64,000 nt of DNA from contig JBBQAQ010000013.1 in assembly GCA_038316435.1 (NCBI GenBank), forward strand, positions 1 through 64,000, in the 5' to 3' direction. This DNA comes from JACJXF01 sp038316435. GTDB taxonomy: Bacteria > Bacteroidota > Bacteroidia > Bacteroidales > GCA-2748055. The translations under genes and the position numbers were made by a program. Numbering within the stretch: position 1 is the first letter of the stretch; each line of letters begins with the position of its first letter. Shown one piece after another: positions 27,085 through 36,628 of this stretch. The notes below the pieces were generated by a model, which did not search any database, was not told the DNA's origin, and saw only the letters and a program-made list of their open reading frames with translations.

Positions 27085-27657
27085 ATGGAATATATACTAC
27101 TCATAATTTCAACGGTTTTTGTAAGCAATATTGTTCTTACTCAGTTTCTTGGTATTTGTCCATTTATAGGCGTTTCCAACAAAGTAGAAACCTCTATGGG
27201 AATGGCTGCAGCTGTTACTTTCGTGATAGTCCTTGCGACGATAATTACCTATCTGGTTTACATGTATATTCTTGTGCCATTGGGGATTGAGTTTTCCAGA
27301 ACCATTGTATTTATTCTTATCATTGCGGCACTGGTTCAAATGGTTGAGATTATTCTTAAGAAAGTGAGTATCACACTTTATCAGGCTTTGGGGATATTCT
27401 TACCGCTTATTACCACAAACTGCTGCGTTCTTGGAGTTGCCGTGCTTGCTGTTCAGAAAGATATGAATCTGATGCAAGCAACCGTTTTTTCACTTGGAAA
27501 CTCTTTGGGATTTGGATTCGCTCTGGTAACTTTCGCTGGTATAAGAGAACAACTCGAATTGTTGAATATTCCCAAGCCAATGAGAGGAGCTCCAATTGCT
27601 TTGGTTGTTGCCGGAATGCTTGCTCTGGCATTTATGGGTTTTGCAGGGATTGTCTGA
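27085..27657 (+). CDS. rnfA: Rnf complex membrane subunit A
   Basis: 190 residues, six helices, paralogous to RnfE with opposite topology. NIVLTQFLGICPFIGVSNKVE and ITTNCCVLGVAVL contain the conserved Cys residues. Last subunit gene of the operon; the order B-C-D-G-E-A is the one common in Bacteroidota and clostridia, and the complement is complete. Confidence 0.93.
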   Translation: MEYILLIISTVFVSNIVLTQFLGICPFIGVSNKVETSMGMAAAVTFVIVLATIITYLVYMYILVPLGIEFSRTIVFILIIAALVQMVEIILKKVSITLYQALGIFLPLITTNCCVLGVAVLAVQKDMNLMQATVFSLGNSLGFGFALVTFAGIREQLELLNIPKPMRGAPIALVVAGMLALAFMGFAGIV

Positions 27658-27677
27658 AAAATGACTAATTTCCCCAC

Positions 27678-28322
27678 ATGAATATTGTAGAAAAAACTAT
27701 TGAATTTGTAAAGTTTACTCTCGCGGGAGCTGAAGGTGGTCACGACTGGTGGCATATTCACAGAGTTCTGGAAAATACCAGATCTATTGCATCAGGAGAA
27801 TCTGCTGATTTACTTACAAGCGAACTTGCTGCATTGCTACATGACATTGCCGATCCTAAATTTCACAACGGAAACGAGAAAAAAGGAAGTTTGATAGCTT
27901 TCGATTTTCTGAATAAACAATCGGTATCACCCGTCAGTATTAATTCAATCATCAATATCATTGAAAACATTTCATTTAGCAAGGAAATAACTGGTAAAAC
28001 TTCAAAGTCTATCGAATTGCAGGTGGTTCAGGATGCCGATCGCTTGGATGCCATGGGTGCCATTGGAATTGCCCGTGCATTTAATTACGGGGGATATAAA
28101 AACAGACTCCTTTTCGATCCTGAAAATCCCCCTAAAAAATATTCAAACAGCCAGGAATACAGGAATAGTAATTCACCCACAATTAATCACTTTTATGAAA
28201 AGCTTTTGCTTCTGAAAGAATTAATGAATACAGAAACCGGAAGGAAAATGGCTGAAGAACGGCATGAGTTTATGTTGTTATTTTTAAAGCATTTTCACGA
28301 AGAATGGAATGCAAAAATTTGA
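27678..28322 (+). CDS. HD-domain metal-dependent phosphohydrolase
   Basis: 214 residues. The HD signature is intact: H in GGHDWWHIHRVLENT, the HD pair in LLHDIADPKFHNG, and QDADRLDAMGAIGIARAF, the later Asp ligand block characteristic of YedJ-like small HD proteins. It is cytosolic. The gene starts 20 bases after rnfA and may be read through from the Rnf operon. Members hydrolyse phosphate esters or nucleotides in vitro; the natural substrate is unknown. Confidence 0.85.
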   Translation: MNIVEKTIEFVKFTLAGAEGGHDWWHIHRVLENTRSIASGESADLLTSELAALLHDIADPKFHNGNEKKGSLIAFDFLNKQSVSPVSINSIINIIENISFSKEITGKTSKSIELQVVQDADRLDAMGAIGIARAFNYGGYKNRLLFDPENPPKKYSNSQEYRNSNSPTINHFYEKLLLLKELMNTETGRKMAEERHEFMLLFLKHFHEEWNAKI

Positions 28323-28369
28323 ATATATCAAAAAACTATTACCTTTAGCAACCCTAAAAAAAGCTGCAG

Positions 28370-29125
28370 GTGCTATTATTTAAGAAAAATATACCGCCTT
28401 TTATTCTCCGTATTTCCGCATGGAGTTTCGTGTTCATGATCTCAGGGCTTACCGCTTTTCCTCAGTTATCGCTCAAGAATCTTGATTACTCAAGAATCCC
28501 CCAGAAAAAAATTATTTCTTTTGTCGAAACTCAAAGAAAAGTAGGACATGAATTTTTTTCCGATTTTATACCTAAATGTTTCAAAGAGGAGGACTCAGCG
28601 AGATTTTATAAGGTTTCGACTTCCTACCTGATTCACGGTAACACCGAAGATGTATGGAAAGAGTATTTAAGCATACAACCATCACAGGCATATTCGGGAA
28701 GAATTGTAGGTTTTGGGTTTTTATATTCCAAAGATGAAGACAGAATTTTGTATCCGGAAGATCCATTTATTAAAATGCAGGTTGGTCAATTATTCTTTTT
28801 CAATGTTAAACTTTTAGGAGGGATCCGTAATCTTGGTATTGCTGACGAAGTAACCGAAATTGACGACAATCGCAAAATCATACGCTTTTGTTATATCGAA
28901 AACGGTAAGACTGAAGGAACACAGGAGATACAGATGAAATCCACAGTTGACGGTTATACCTCCATAACCCACGACACATGGTATAAGAGCAAGTCACGAT
29001 TCCGCGACAGTATGCTATACCCGTTTTTTCACAAACGGTCGGTTAATGAATTTCATAACATTGTTCGCAACCGTTTTGAGAACCAGAAATCGCATCCAAT
29101 TACCCAAAACTGCGAGATTAATTAA
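28370..29125 (+). CDS. Exported protein of unknown function
   Basis: 251 residues from a GTG at 28370. A hydrophobic signal sequence (PFILRISAWSFVFMISGLTAFPQ) leads to a mature domain with no named motif that I can assign; the alternation of VWKEYLSIQPSQAYSGRIVGFGFLYS and the later FCYIENGKTEGTQEIQMKSTVDG suggests a START/SRPBCC-like helix-grip or DUF1990-type fold. No close neighbours inform its role. Start codon is uncertain. Confidence 0.55.
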   Translation: MLLFKKNIPPFILRISAWSFVFMISGLTAFPQLSLKNLDYSRIPQKKIISFVETQRKVGHEFFSDFIPKCFKEEDSARFYKVSTSYLIHGNTEDVWKEYLSIQPSQAYSGRIVGFGFLYSKDEDRILYPEDPFIKMQVGQLFFFNVKLLGGIRNLGIADEVTEIDDNRKIIRFCYIENGKTEGTQEIQMKSTVDGYTSITHDTWYKSKSRFRDSMLYPFFHKRSVNEFHNIVRNRFENQKSHPITQNCEIN

Positions 29126-29205
29126 TCTTTGTTTTACCTCAGGATTTAATTGAGTTTAGTATTCTACTTTGCAGTGCTTACATTTGCAAACTAAATCCAT
29201 ACTTC

Positions 29206-30474
29206 ATGTTAGCTAAGTTGAAATCAAATTTCTCCGGTGAAAAATCAGCTGTGCTGCGTCTTCCCGATTTCAGGAAGTTCCTTGCTTTCCGCTTTTTTAT
29301 GACCATGGCCACCATGATGCAATCTGTAATTGTAGGATGGCATCTTTACCAGCTTACAGGTAGCATTCTTGCTCTTGGAATGATAGGTTTGGTGGAAGTG
29401 ATCCCTCAGGTTTCCATTGCGTTGTTTGCGGGTCATTATGTTGATATCCTCAACAAGCGAAAAATTATAATGTACACCACTAACCTTCTGATGTTTGGTT
29501 CGGCAATACTGTTTTTGTATTCCATTCCTGCTCTGAACGGTTTTGAAATATTCGGCACTTTTCCTATTTATTTCACCTTTTTTATAACGGGGATTGCAAG
29601 AGGTATTCTCATGCCCGCCCATACTGCTATGCTTGGACAGCTTGTGCCCCGTAAACACCTCGCAAATGCAGCAATCTGGAATAGCGCAAACTGGCACGTA
29701 GCAGCAGTTGCAGGTCCTGCAGCCGGCGGGTTGATCTACGGCTTTTTCGGAATCAATGCCGCATATCTTACAATCTTCCTGTCATATCTGGTTTCCTTTC
29801 TCCTGGTTTGGAGAATGAAAATTCCCGACGTTGAAATCATCAAGAAACATGGGAATATCTTCGCCAATATCAGGGAGGGAATTTCATTTGTATTCGGAAA
29901 CGAGCTTCTGCTTGGCGCGTTTACTCTCGATATGTTCGCTGTACTTTTTGGCGGCGCTGTTGCCATTTTACCTGCGTTCGCATCGAATATCCTTCATGTT
30001 GGCCCACAAGGACTAGGTTTCCTAAGGGCTTGTCCGGCTTTGGGCGCTATTCTCATGTCGTTTATTCTGGCATCCCGACCACCGGTAAACCGAACGGGAA
30101 GAGTTCTTTTTATTGGCGTTGCTGGATTTGGCTTGTGCATAATCGGCTTTGCCCTTTCAAAAGTTTTTTGGCTTGCTGCCATCTTTCTATTCTTAAGCGG
30201 GATATTCGATAACATTTCGGTGGTTATCCGACAGACAATTCTTCAGCTTTTTACCCCGGAAGTGATGAAAGGCAGAGTGGCCTCAGTAAACAGTATTTTT
30301 GTAGGTTCTTCTAATGAGCTCGGGGGATTTGAATCGGGCGTAGCGGCGAGATTTATGGGACTTGTTCCTTCGGTAGTATTCGGAGGTGCAATGACCTTAG
30401 TTCTGATGGGTATTATTGGATGGCGAATGCCTTATCTGCGCAGGCTTTCATTGAAGAAGGAGTTGATGGAATAA
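29206..30474 (+). CDS. Major facilitator superfamily transporter
   Basis: 422 residues with about 11-12 helices. FRFFMTMATMMQSVIVGWHLYQLTGS at the first helix and GHYVDILNKRKIIM between helices 2 and 3 (the family's G-x-x-x-D-R-x-G-R-R/K position) fit the enterobactin-exporter-like or MFS_3 branch. It lacks partner genes. The substrate cannot be deduced. Last gene of its plus-strand run; the CBM9-like gene faces it. Confidence 0.85.
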   Translation: MLAKLKSNFSGEKSAVLRLPDFRKFLAFRFFMTMATMMQSVIVGWHLYQLTGSILALGMIGLVEVIPQVSIALFAGHYVDILNKRKIIMYTTNLLMFGSAILFLYSIPALNGFEIFGTFPIYFTFFITGIARGILMPAHTAMLGQLVPRKHLANAAIWNSANWHVAAVAGPAAGGLIYGFFGINAAYLTIFLSYLVSFLLVWRMKIPDVEIIKKHGNIFANIREGISFVFGNELLLGAFTLDMFAVLFGGAVAILPAFASNILHVGPQGLGFLRACPALGAILMSFILASRPPVNRTGRVLFIGVAGFGLCIIGFALSKVFWLAAIFLFLSGIFDNISVVIRQTILQLFTPEVMKGRVASVNSIFVGSSNELGGFESGVAARFMGLVPSVVFGGAMTLVLMGIIGWRMPYLRRLSLKKELME

Positions 30475-30494
30475 TTGTATAATTTCAATAAGGT

Positions 30495-31070
30495 TTACAA
30501 TAATCTGAGCTCGCCAAACGCCGATGGAATATGGAAATCGGGAGTTTCAGATTCTGGTTTTATCCAGCTAATCCACTTAAAAGAGAGTTCTCCGTTCAGT
30601 TCGCGAATGCATTTCCCCCGAAATAAACCTGCTTCTATCTTATTGTTATTCAGCAAATTCATACTCCTGAATGTATCAAGTTTTACGCAACCCCAAACAC
30701 GATATCCGTTAAGAGTGTATTGTGAACGGATAGTAATTCCATCCATCTTATAGGAATAATCGAATTTTCTGTAAAATTCAGCTTTGTAATCCAGAACTCT
30801 TCCTAATGGATCCATTTCCAAGCCATAGTAAAGACTCATTTTTTCATCCGACCTGAAGAATATTTCCACCCGGTCTGAATCAAGAACAGCCATTTTATCA
30901 GTTTTTTCACTGCTAACGATGATATTGGAATCGATCACGTCAAAACGAAAGAAGAATCTTTTTTGATCATGTATAGCTCTGAAAATTGTTGCTGGTGGCA
31001 TTTCTTCATTCCAAGGGAAATCAAATTCAGTCAATGCCTGGCAAGGATTCCAGAACGTTTCGAAGTTCAT
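30495..31070 (-). CDS. CBM9-like carbohydrate-binding domain protein
   Basis: About 191 residues from the ATG at 31070 (MNFETFWNP), preferred over one 18 codons upstream because the CBM9-like fold begins there. The domain pattern is RAIHDQKRFFFRFDV, then SDRVEIFFRSDEKMSLYYGLEMDPLGRVLDYKAEF and later GLFRGKC near the end, as in cytosolic or secreted CBM9/DOMON-type sugar-binding domains. No signal peptide or catalytic domain. A role in binding cell-wall or polysaccharide ends is only a possibility. Confidence 0.65.
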   Translation of the reverse strand: MNFETFWNPCQALTEFDFPWNEEMPPATIFRAIHDQKRFFFRFDVIDSNIIVSSEKTDKMAVLDSDRVEIFFRSDEKMSLYYGLEMDPLGRVLDYKAEFYRKFDYSYKMDGITIRSQYTLNGYRVWGCVKLDTFRSMNLLNNNKIEAGLFRGKCIRELNGELSFKWISWIKPESETPDFHIPSAFGELRLL

Positions 31071-31149
31071 TTTCCGTTTATTGAACAAACTTTTTTTTAT
31101 TACACAAACATCGTAATATTGCATTTACTGTCGTTTACTTAAGAAATTT

Positions 31150-31330
31150 TCTGATTCTAAAACTCCTCCCCCGGAGTTGGAGGGGCAAGTCTGACTTAAA
31201 TATGAAGATAAAATTAGAAAAGGGAAGAATATTAACTTCTGTTCTAGAAAAATTATTTGCAAATCTTGGATAGCTCCTCCAACTTGGGGAGAGCCTGTCC
31301 CGAACTCGGGAGGTTGGGGTGGGGCTGATT
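31150..31330. repeat. GC-rich intergenic inverted repeat
   Basis: The AT-rich gap 31071..31493 contains two GC islands: CTCCCCCGGAGTTGGAGGGG near 31168 and CTCCTCCAACTTGGGGAG near 31275, sharing the inverted core CCTCCAACT, plus CCCGA-ac-TCGGG near 31303. Frames across it give Pro/Gly-rich pseudo-proteins. It looks like one of the phylum's intergenic repeats, not a gene. Confidence 0.55.
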
Positions 31331-31493
31331 TTTGAAGATTTCGGGCACCCTTAAATAAACGACCTTGATATTGCATTTATAAAAGCGTTTGGCGTATTTT
31401 GGTGCAATTTACAAATCTTTGTGATTTCTCCCTACGCAACCATTTATATTCTTCTTCCATCTTATGTTTGTGAATCTTATAATTTTCAAAGAA

Positions 31494-32297
31494 ATGAAAA
31501 CAATACTCTCAATACTTTTTGTTGTTATTCTAACAACCATGGGCTCCTGCCAAAAAGACGGAGCCTTATCAAATAACAATAATTCATCCAATGTTGAGCT
31601 GAAGGTCAGCGCTTTGGATTATCTCAATGCAATCTCCAACCCTTCATCTGAAACCAGCGATCCCTTTGAATTAGGCAATATTGTTATAAATGGCAATACT
31701 GTAGAAATAACAGTTTCATACCCAGGTGGCTGCGCTCCTCATACTTTTGAAATTGTTTGGGATGGCACTGTAATCTATACAAATCCCCCCCAAATAAACA
31801 TCGCCATAATACATGATGATAATGGCGACAGTTGCGAAGCCTACATTACTGAGGTTTTACGATTTAAACTCGACAGTCTTATCGGAACGGCAGTCGGCGG
31901 TGAAGTTACAATCGGAGGATACAGCAGTTGGGATACCAGCGATACTTCAGTTTACGTAGGTAATAAATACGACTTTTCCTTTGCGGAAAGCGACTATTGC
32001 ACTCTCACGGTTACTGCAAAAGTAGCCATGTGTGGATGGGGTCTTTACGGAAGTACCTGGTTTGCTCTGGAAGACAGTATAAGTGCAGGTATGGAAGGGT
32101 ATTATTACAATAAGTTTCTACAGCCGGTAAGCATCAATGAAAGCATAAGGGGATTCGTTCCGGTTGCAGGCAAAAAGTATCTGATCGGAGCCCGAATTGA
32201 CAATGAAAAGTATAATTTTTCTGATATCGTTATTTGCTTGGCTTATCCCGGCCCTTCAATCCCAGTAAAAATAATGTGTATTTCTGAAATAAAGTAA
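31494..32297 (+). CDS. Lipoprotein of unknown function
   Basis: About 267 residues from the ATG at 31494, which starts at a lipoprotein signal (MKTILSILFVVILTTMGSC, lipobox Cys near 19). A Ser/Asn-rich linker follows, then a domain with CAPHTFEIVWDG and later Cys residues (SCEAYITEVL, DYCTLTVTAKVAMCGWG, MCISEIK) that could form disulfides. It is outer-membrane- or periplasm-anchored. No family recognised. Confidence 0.65.
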   Translation: MKTILSILFVVILTTMGSCQKDGALSNNNNSSNVELKVSALDYLNAISNPSSETSDPFELGNIVINGNTVEITVSYPGGCAPHTFEIVWDGTVIYTNPPQINIAIIHDDNGDSCEAYITEVLRFKLDSLIGTAVGGEVTIGGYSSWDTSDTSVYVGNKYDFSFAESDYCTLTVTAKVAMCGWGLYGSTWFALEDSISAGMEGYYYNKFLQPVSINESIRGFVPVAGKKYLIGARIDNEKYNFSDIVICLAYPGPSIPVKIMCISEIK

Positions 32298-32316
32298 CTT
32301 CATCACATATATCTGT

Positions 32317-32352
32317 AAAGCCATCTTTGCGACGCATTGGTGGCTTTTTTAT
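32317..32352 (+). terminator. Intrinsic terminator after the lipoprotein gene
   Basis: AAAGCCATC pairs with GGTGGCTTT (one G-T pair) over a 13-base loop and is followed by TTTTTTA. Confidence 0.75.
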
Positions 32353-32504
32353 TGGTTTCTAATTCATTCCATCGTGAGAATTGTGAGATGGAATCTGAGT
32401 TGCGAAATTCGGGAATCCACCTCTATGGTTTAAATACAGAATAAATAAGATTATCACTTTTTTATTATCTGCAATTAACCGAAATTTGGATAAAATGTTT
32501 ATCC

Positions 32505-33017
32505 ATGCAGAAACGATCTTATATGAATCCTTACCTTGCAGGAACCATGCTGGGTTTGGTATTGCTGGCAGCAATTTATTTCTCCGGACGTGGATTAGGT
32601 GCCAGCGGGGGAATTAAATATTGTGTTGTGTCGGTAGTTGGCGCAATTAGCCCTGATCATGCAACACAATCGGCCTATTTTGGTAAATATTTCGAGGGAG
32701 GTGCCAAACCTCTCAATAACTGGCTGGTTTATGAAATCCTTGGCCTACTCTTGGGTGGGTTTTTATCGGGATTATATTCAGGCCGACTTACCTGGAAGAT
32801 TGAGCGACCTACGCATGTTTCCTCGGGTCGTCGATTGGCTTTCGCATTTATTGGAGGTGCCTTTTTTGTTTTCGGAGCCCAGCTCGCACGTGGATGTACC
32901 AGTGGCGCTGCCTTATCTGGAATGGCCGTTCTTTCTACTGCAGGGTTCGTAACCATGATGGCAATATTTGGATCGGCTTATGCTTTTGCCTGGTTCTTCA
33001 GAAAAAACTGGATTTAA
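32505..33017 (+). CDS. YeeE/YedE-family sulfur transporter, first half
   Basis: 170 residues (an ATG six codons later is an alternative start). Four membrane helices and the signature GAQLARGCTSGAALSGMAVLSTAGF, which holds the Cys of the GCTSG motif of YeeE/YedE (TsuA) proteins. A full-length TsuA-type protein is about 350 residues with two such halves; here the halves are separate genes (this and the next), so the transporter is probably a heterodimer. Likely imports thiosulfate or another sulfur species, supported by the rhodanese genes that follow. Confidence 0.85.
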   Translation: MQKRSYMNPYLAGTMLGLVLLAAIYFSGRGLGASGGIKYCVVSVVGAISPDHATQSAYFGKYFEGGAKPLNNWLVYEILGLLLGGFLSGLYSGRLTWKIERPTHVSSGRRLAFAFIGGAFFVFGAQLARGCTSGAALSGMAVLSTAGFVTMMAIFGSAYAFAWFFRKNWI

Positions 33018-33074
33018 CTCTACAAGAACATTCTTCGCTTAAATAAAATTTATTTTTTACCTAGCTTACTAATT

Positions 33075-33677
33075 ATGTCACCATTTATAGAAATAATAAA
33101 CGCCTCGCCCCTTCTCAGTTTCCTTACTGCTCTGATAATAGGAATCGGCTTTGGCTTTGCCTTGGAACAGGCAGGATTTTCTTCAAGCAGAAAACTGGCC
33201 GGGATGTTTTATGGATACGACACCACCGTATTAAAAGTATTTTTCACCGCTGCCATTGTTGCCATGCTGGGAACACAATTTTTACAATTTTTCGGCATGC
33301 TCGATATGAAACAGGTTTTTATAAACCAGTATTATATTTATGCTGCCATAGTGGGTGGCGTGATTATGGGTGCAGGATTTATCATGGGAGGATTTTGCCC
33401 GGGCACAAGCATTTCCGCCCTTTCTATTGGAAAAATTGATGCGCTTTTTTATCTCATGGGAGGTGCTTTTGGCGCTTTTCTTTTCGGAGAGATATACCCA
33501 AAAATGGAAAAGCTCTTCCTTTCCGGTTATAAAGGACCTGTAAAGCTTTCGGAAAGCCTTGGAATTAGCGATGGAATATTCGTTTTTCTGGTTATCCTTG
33601 CTGCTGTTGGAATGTTCTGGGTGGCTGAAAAGGCCGAGAAAAAGTTCGCAAGACCTGATATCAGTTCTGAAATCTAA
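33075..33677 (+). CDS. YeeE/YedE-family sulfur transporter, second half
   Basis: 200 residues, about five helices, opening FGFALEQAGFSSSRKLAGMFYG and carrying GAGFIMGGFCPGTSISALSIGKIDALFY, where the Cys of GGFCPGTS is the family's conserved Cys. It follows the first half by 57 bases. The final KKFARPDI tail is polar and cytoplasmic. Together with its neighbour it makes a complete pair of Cys-bearing halves. Confidence 0.85.
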   Translation: MSPFIEIINASPLLSFLTALIIGIGFGFALEQAGFSSSRKLAGMFYGYDTTVLKVFFTAAIVAMLGTQFLQFFGMLDMKQVFINQYYIYAAIVGGVIMGAGFIMGGFCPGTSISALSIGKIDALFYLMGGAFGAFLFGEIYPKMEKLFLSGYKGPVKLSESLGISDGIFVFLVILAAVGMFWVAEKAEKKFARPDISSEI

Positions 33678-33757
33678 GAATCAATGTCATTGATCTAATA
33701 ATTTCAAATCATATCTGTTTGGCGATATATTAATCCCTCTAAGAAATAAAAGAACAC

Positions 33758-34369
33758 ATGAATTTCCGTTACAAATTTTCAATCGTTTTAGTCATTCTGG
33801 GAGCCATCTCAGCAATCATGTCTCTAGGTGGGCAGAGAAAGGACTCTGTAAGTGCCGAAGAAATCCTGTCTGTTTTAATGCAGGGAAAATCTGAAATTTC
33901 TGCAGATAAACTGGCTGAAATTATTGTTGAAGAAGACTCTTCATACCAGCTTGTTGATGTAAGACCCGCGGAACAGTATAAGTTGCAAAGTATTCCCGGT
34001 GCGCGCAACATCCCGATTTCCGATTTATTTAATCCCGCTAATAAACCCATTCTGGAAACTCAAAACATACAAACCATATTTTATTCTTCAGATGGAGTGC
34101 TTGCCGCGCAGGCATGGGTTCTCGCAATGCAAAAGTCGTTTACTAACGTCATGATGTTAAAAGGTGGATTGGCAGAATGGGACAGTCTCGTTATGAAATC
34201 TTCTTTTGAAAAAGAAAGAATTACCGCGCAGGAAAACAAACTGTATGAAACACGTTATAAGGCACGCAGGCTTTTCACGCAATGGAACAGCATGCCCGAC
34301 AGTCTGAAAGCCGGATTTTTCAAGCTAAAACAGAAGAACGACAAGAATCTCGTTGGAGGTTGCGAATAA
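33758..34369 (+). CDS. Rhodanese-like protein lacking the catalytic cysteine
   Basis: 203 residues. An N-terminal hydrophobic anchor (FSIVLVILGAISAIMSLGG) places the rhodanese domain outside the cytoplasm. SYQLVDVRPAEQYKLQSIPGARNIPISDL is the standard opening, but where active rhodaneses have a Cys after the central strand this one reads IFYSSDGVLAAQAW, so the persulfide-forming residue is missing. It may bind sulfur compounds or a partner instead of catalysing transfer. A Cys remains near the C-terminus (GGCE). It belongs to the yeeE-like operon. Confidence 0.8.
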   Translation: MNFRYKFSIVLVILGAISAIMSLGGQRKDSVSAEEILSVLMQGKSEISADKLAEIIVEEDSSYQLVDVRPAEQYKLQSIPGARNIPISDLFNPANKPILETQNIQTIFYSSDGVLAAQAWVLAMQKSFTNVMMLKGGLAEWDSLVMKSSFEKERITAQENKLYETRYKARRLFTQWNSMPDSLKAGFFKLKQKNDKNLVGGCE

Positions 34370-34410
34370 GATGCCGTAGAAGTTAAGTGTCTAAATAATG
34401 GAATAAACCC

Positions 34411-35424
34411 TCATTTCACATAAGGATAGTTTTTTACCATATCCTCTGAAAAAGCTTCCCAGCCCAGTTTTTCCTTTTCCTGCACCATTTTATCATGCAT
34501 GAAGGAGTTGTTACCGAACTTCATGGAATGTGCTTTGTATCCAAATAAACGCAGATATGCCACTACAAAGGCCGAATTATGACCTGTTGCGCAATACACT
34601 ACCACATCCTTATCGGTTGGAATGGTTTTCATTTCAGATGCAATTCCCAATGTACCGCCTGGTTTATACCGGATTGCGCCCGGCACATGGCCGAAATCGT
34701 ATTTATCTTTTCTATCGTAATTGATTATATAAAAACTATCAGGATTGCTAAAAACATCTTCAGCACTTACGACAAATTCTTTTAATCCATCTGCAAAAAT
34801 CTTACTAATCCTTGCATTAAAAACCTCTTCTCCGGTAGCTTTTTCTGTACCGAGGGAAGGAAATGCTCCGGCTACAAGTGCAGGGTTTTCCTTGATTTCG
34901 AGCTTAGCAGAATAATCTGATGATATTAAACCTGACCATGGTTTACCATCATTGGTTGCCTTATTCCATGCAGCCATTCCCCAACGCATGGAATAAACGT
35001 TTCCGTAACCCATTAGTCTTAACAACTGCGTGGCGTAACTTGATTTTTGTCCGTGTGAGCATACCAGAACAATTTTATCGTATTCATAAGGTTTAATAGA
35101 ATTTTCAAAAAAACCAGAGATGTCACTGAACTGAACATTGACGGCGCCTTTTATGTGGCCATTTTTATATCCCTCTACATCCCTAATGTCGATAATGAGC
35201 AAAGCACTATCTAGCCCATTAAAAACGGTTTCCGGTTTAATCATTGAAGGAAACTTACGGCTATTGACATAATCGCCCGATTGAGCTAAATAATCAAGAA
35301 GCAAATCGGCTTCAGTTTTAGTTGCAGTCTGAGTTTCAGCATTAACGGCTTTTTTCTCCACACCTGAAGTACAGGAAATAGCTACAAAAACAGTCGAAAT
35401 CAGGAATAATGAAAATTTTCTCAT
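34411..35424 (-). CDS. Tandem rhodanese lipoprotein
   Basis: 337 residues. Lipoprotein signal MRKFSLFLISTVFVAISC. Two rhodanese domains: the first with active loop VCSHGQKSSYATQLLR, the second with YCATGHNSAFVVAYLR, both keeping the catalytic Cys. Two-domain rhodaneses usually use only the second for catalysis, so both Cys being kept is of note. It would act in the periplasm. Convergent with the sulfur operon across a 41-base gap and probably functionally linked to it. Confidence 0.85.
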   Translation of the reverse strand: MRKFSLFLISTVFVAISCTSGVEKKAVNAETQTATKTEADLLLDYLAQSGDYVNSRKFPSMIKPETVFNGLDSALLIIDIRDVEGYKNGHIKGAVNVQFSDISGFFENSIKPYEYDKIVLVCSHGQKSSYATQLLRLMGYGNVYSMRWGMAAWNKATNDGKPWSGLISSDYSAKLEIKENPALVAGAFPSLGTEKATGEEVFNARISKIFADGLKEFVVSAEDVFSNPDSFYIINYDRKDKYDFGHVPGAIRYKPGGTLGIASEMKTIPTDKDVVVYCATGHNSAFVVAYLRLFGYKAHSMKFGNNSFMHDKMVQEKEKLGWEAFSEDMVKNYPYVK

Positions 35425-35572
35425 GATCGGTTTTTTGGTTTGTGCAAGTTCGCCAGAAGAACAACAAAATCTATGTTCTCTCTGGCGAAATAAGCATTTT
35501 AAGATTTTTTATAGACGGTACGATAATTCATGTCTACAAAAATAATGTTTGGAGTGCCTCTACAGCAGAAAT

Positions 35573-36628
35573 TTACTTAACAATTTCAGCCATGGCCACA
35601 TCGAAATATGCAGTATCAGCAGGGCTTCCCACTTCATCATACGTATATTTTACAACGGCTGCGTCAGAACCTTTACGAATTACCAGATTGTTATCCTTAT
35701 CCATAAATTGTCTTTCGATGACAGCGCCATGCTCATCGAATTTAGTAATAGTCTGTGGGCTTCTAACTCCCTGTAATGGTTCATTATCCTGATCCCAGAA
35801 AAAAGATTTAACCACATATCCGTTTTCGTCAAGAGTATTTTGGAATTTTGACCATCCTGAATAAAGGTTCGACATTTGACCATGAGAGTTAAACACAGCA
35901 AAATCGGTAAGCGCGCCTTTCTCGTTGTTTTTGAAGAGGAAGTAAGAAACTCCAACTTCACCGCAGTTTTCTTCTGTGCAATCGTACAGTGTATCGGCCA
36001 TATAATTTGCAAGTCGCACGCAATAGCCGCTTGCATCATAACTAAAGCGCAGTTCATAGAACGGGCAATTTGGGTTCATAACCACTTCAACATTTTCCTT
36101 ATTATAACGTTTTTCCTGAATCATTGCATCGGGAAGAACTTTCCACACATAATATGCGATGTTATTCTCATTTGATTGAGCTTGTCCATTTTTATCAAGG
36201 AAGCTAAGACCAATGCGGTTTCCCTCGGGGTTAAGCTTATAAACAAATGCAAAAACGCCGTCAGAATTAACTGCAACTCCATCTTTATCGAAGAAATGAA
36301 GGATTTCGGTTGAATCGGAATAAGCTATTTCGAGTTTGGCAAAACCCATGGCAGAATATCCAAGAATTTTATCACCACGCATATAGCTTACACTAGAAGG
36401 TTTTCCACTTTCGTTATAAGTAAAAGTGTAATTATTTATGGTTTTAGCCTCATCGTCAGAAATTGGATAAACTCCCTTTATATCATCATAGGAAGTTTCA
36501 CTGAACTGAATGTGGCGGTAGTGACGAGTGCTTGATACGCCTTCATTTTTAGTTGCAGATGTGCATGAAGACATCAATACAGCCGATGTTAATGTAAAAA
36601 CAAAAAGTAAGTTTTTTAAAGATCTCAT
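35573..36628 (-). CDS. Lipoprotein with MORN/toxin-repeat-like segments, unknown function
   Basis: 351 residues, lipoprotein signal MRSLKNLLFVFTLTSAVLMSSC. The mature part repeats short beta-units of the form YxxNxxGxxxxxxFxDKxG (TYNESGKPSSVSYMRGDK, LHFFDKDGVAVNSDG, FLDKNGQAQSNEN, TLDENGYVVKSFFWDQDNEP), resembling the WG/MORN-like repeats of surface lipoproteins. No catalytic motif. A 148-base gap separates it from the tandem rhodanese gene; whether they are linked is unknown. Confidence 0.55.
   Translation of the reverse strand: MRSLKNLLFVFTLTSAVLMSSCTSATKNEGVSSTRHYRHIQFSETSYDDIKGVYPISDDEAKTINNYTFTYNESGKPSSVSYMRGDKILGYSAMGFAKLEIAYSDSTEILHFFDKDGVAVNSDGVFAFVYKLNPEGNRIGLSFLDKNGQAQSNENNIAYYVWKVLPDAMIQEKRYNKENVEVVMNPNCPFYELRFSYDASGYCVRLANYMADTLYDCTEENCGEVGVSYFLFKNNEKGALTDFAVFNSHGQMSNLYSGWSKFQNTLDENGYVVKSFFWDQDNEPLQGVRSPQTITKFDEHGAVIERQFMDKDNNLVIRKGSDAAVVKYTYDEVGSPADTAYFDVAMAEIVK

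Noticed and set aside
31125..31376. An 83-residue minus-strand frame
   Set aside because: Pro/Gly-rich translation of an intergenic repeat with no domain or start context.
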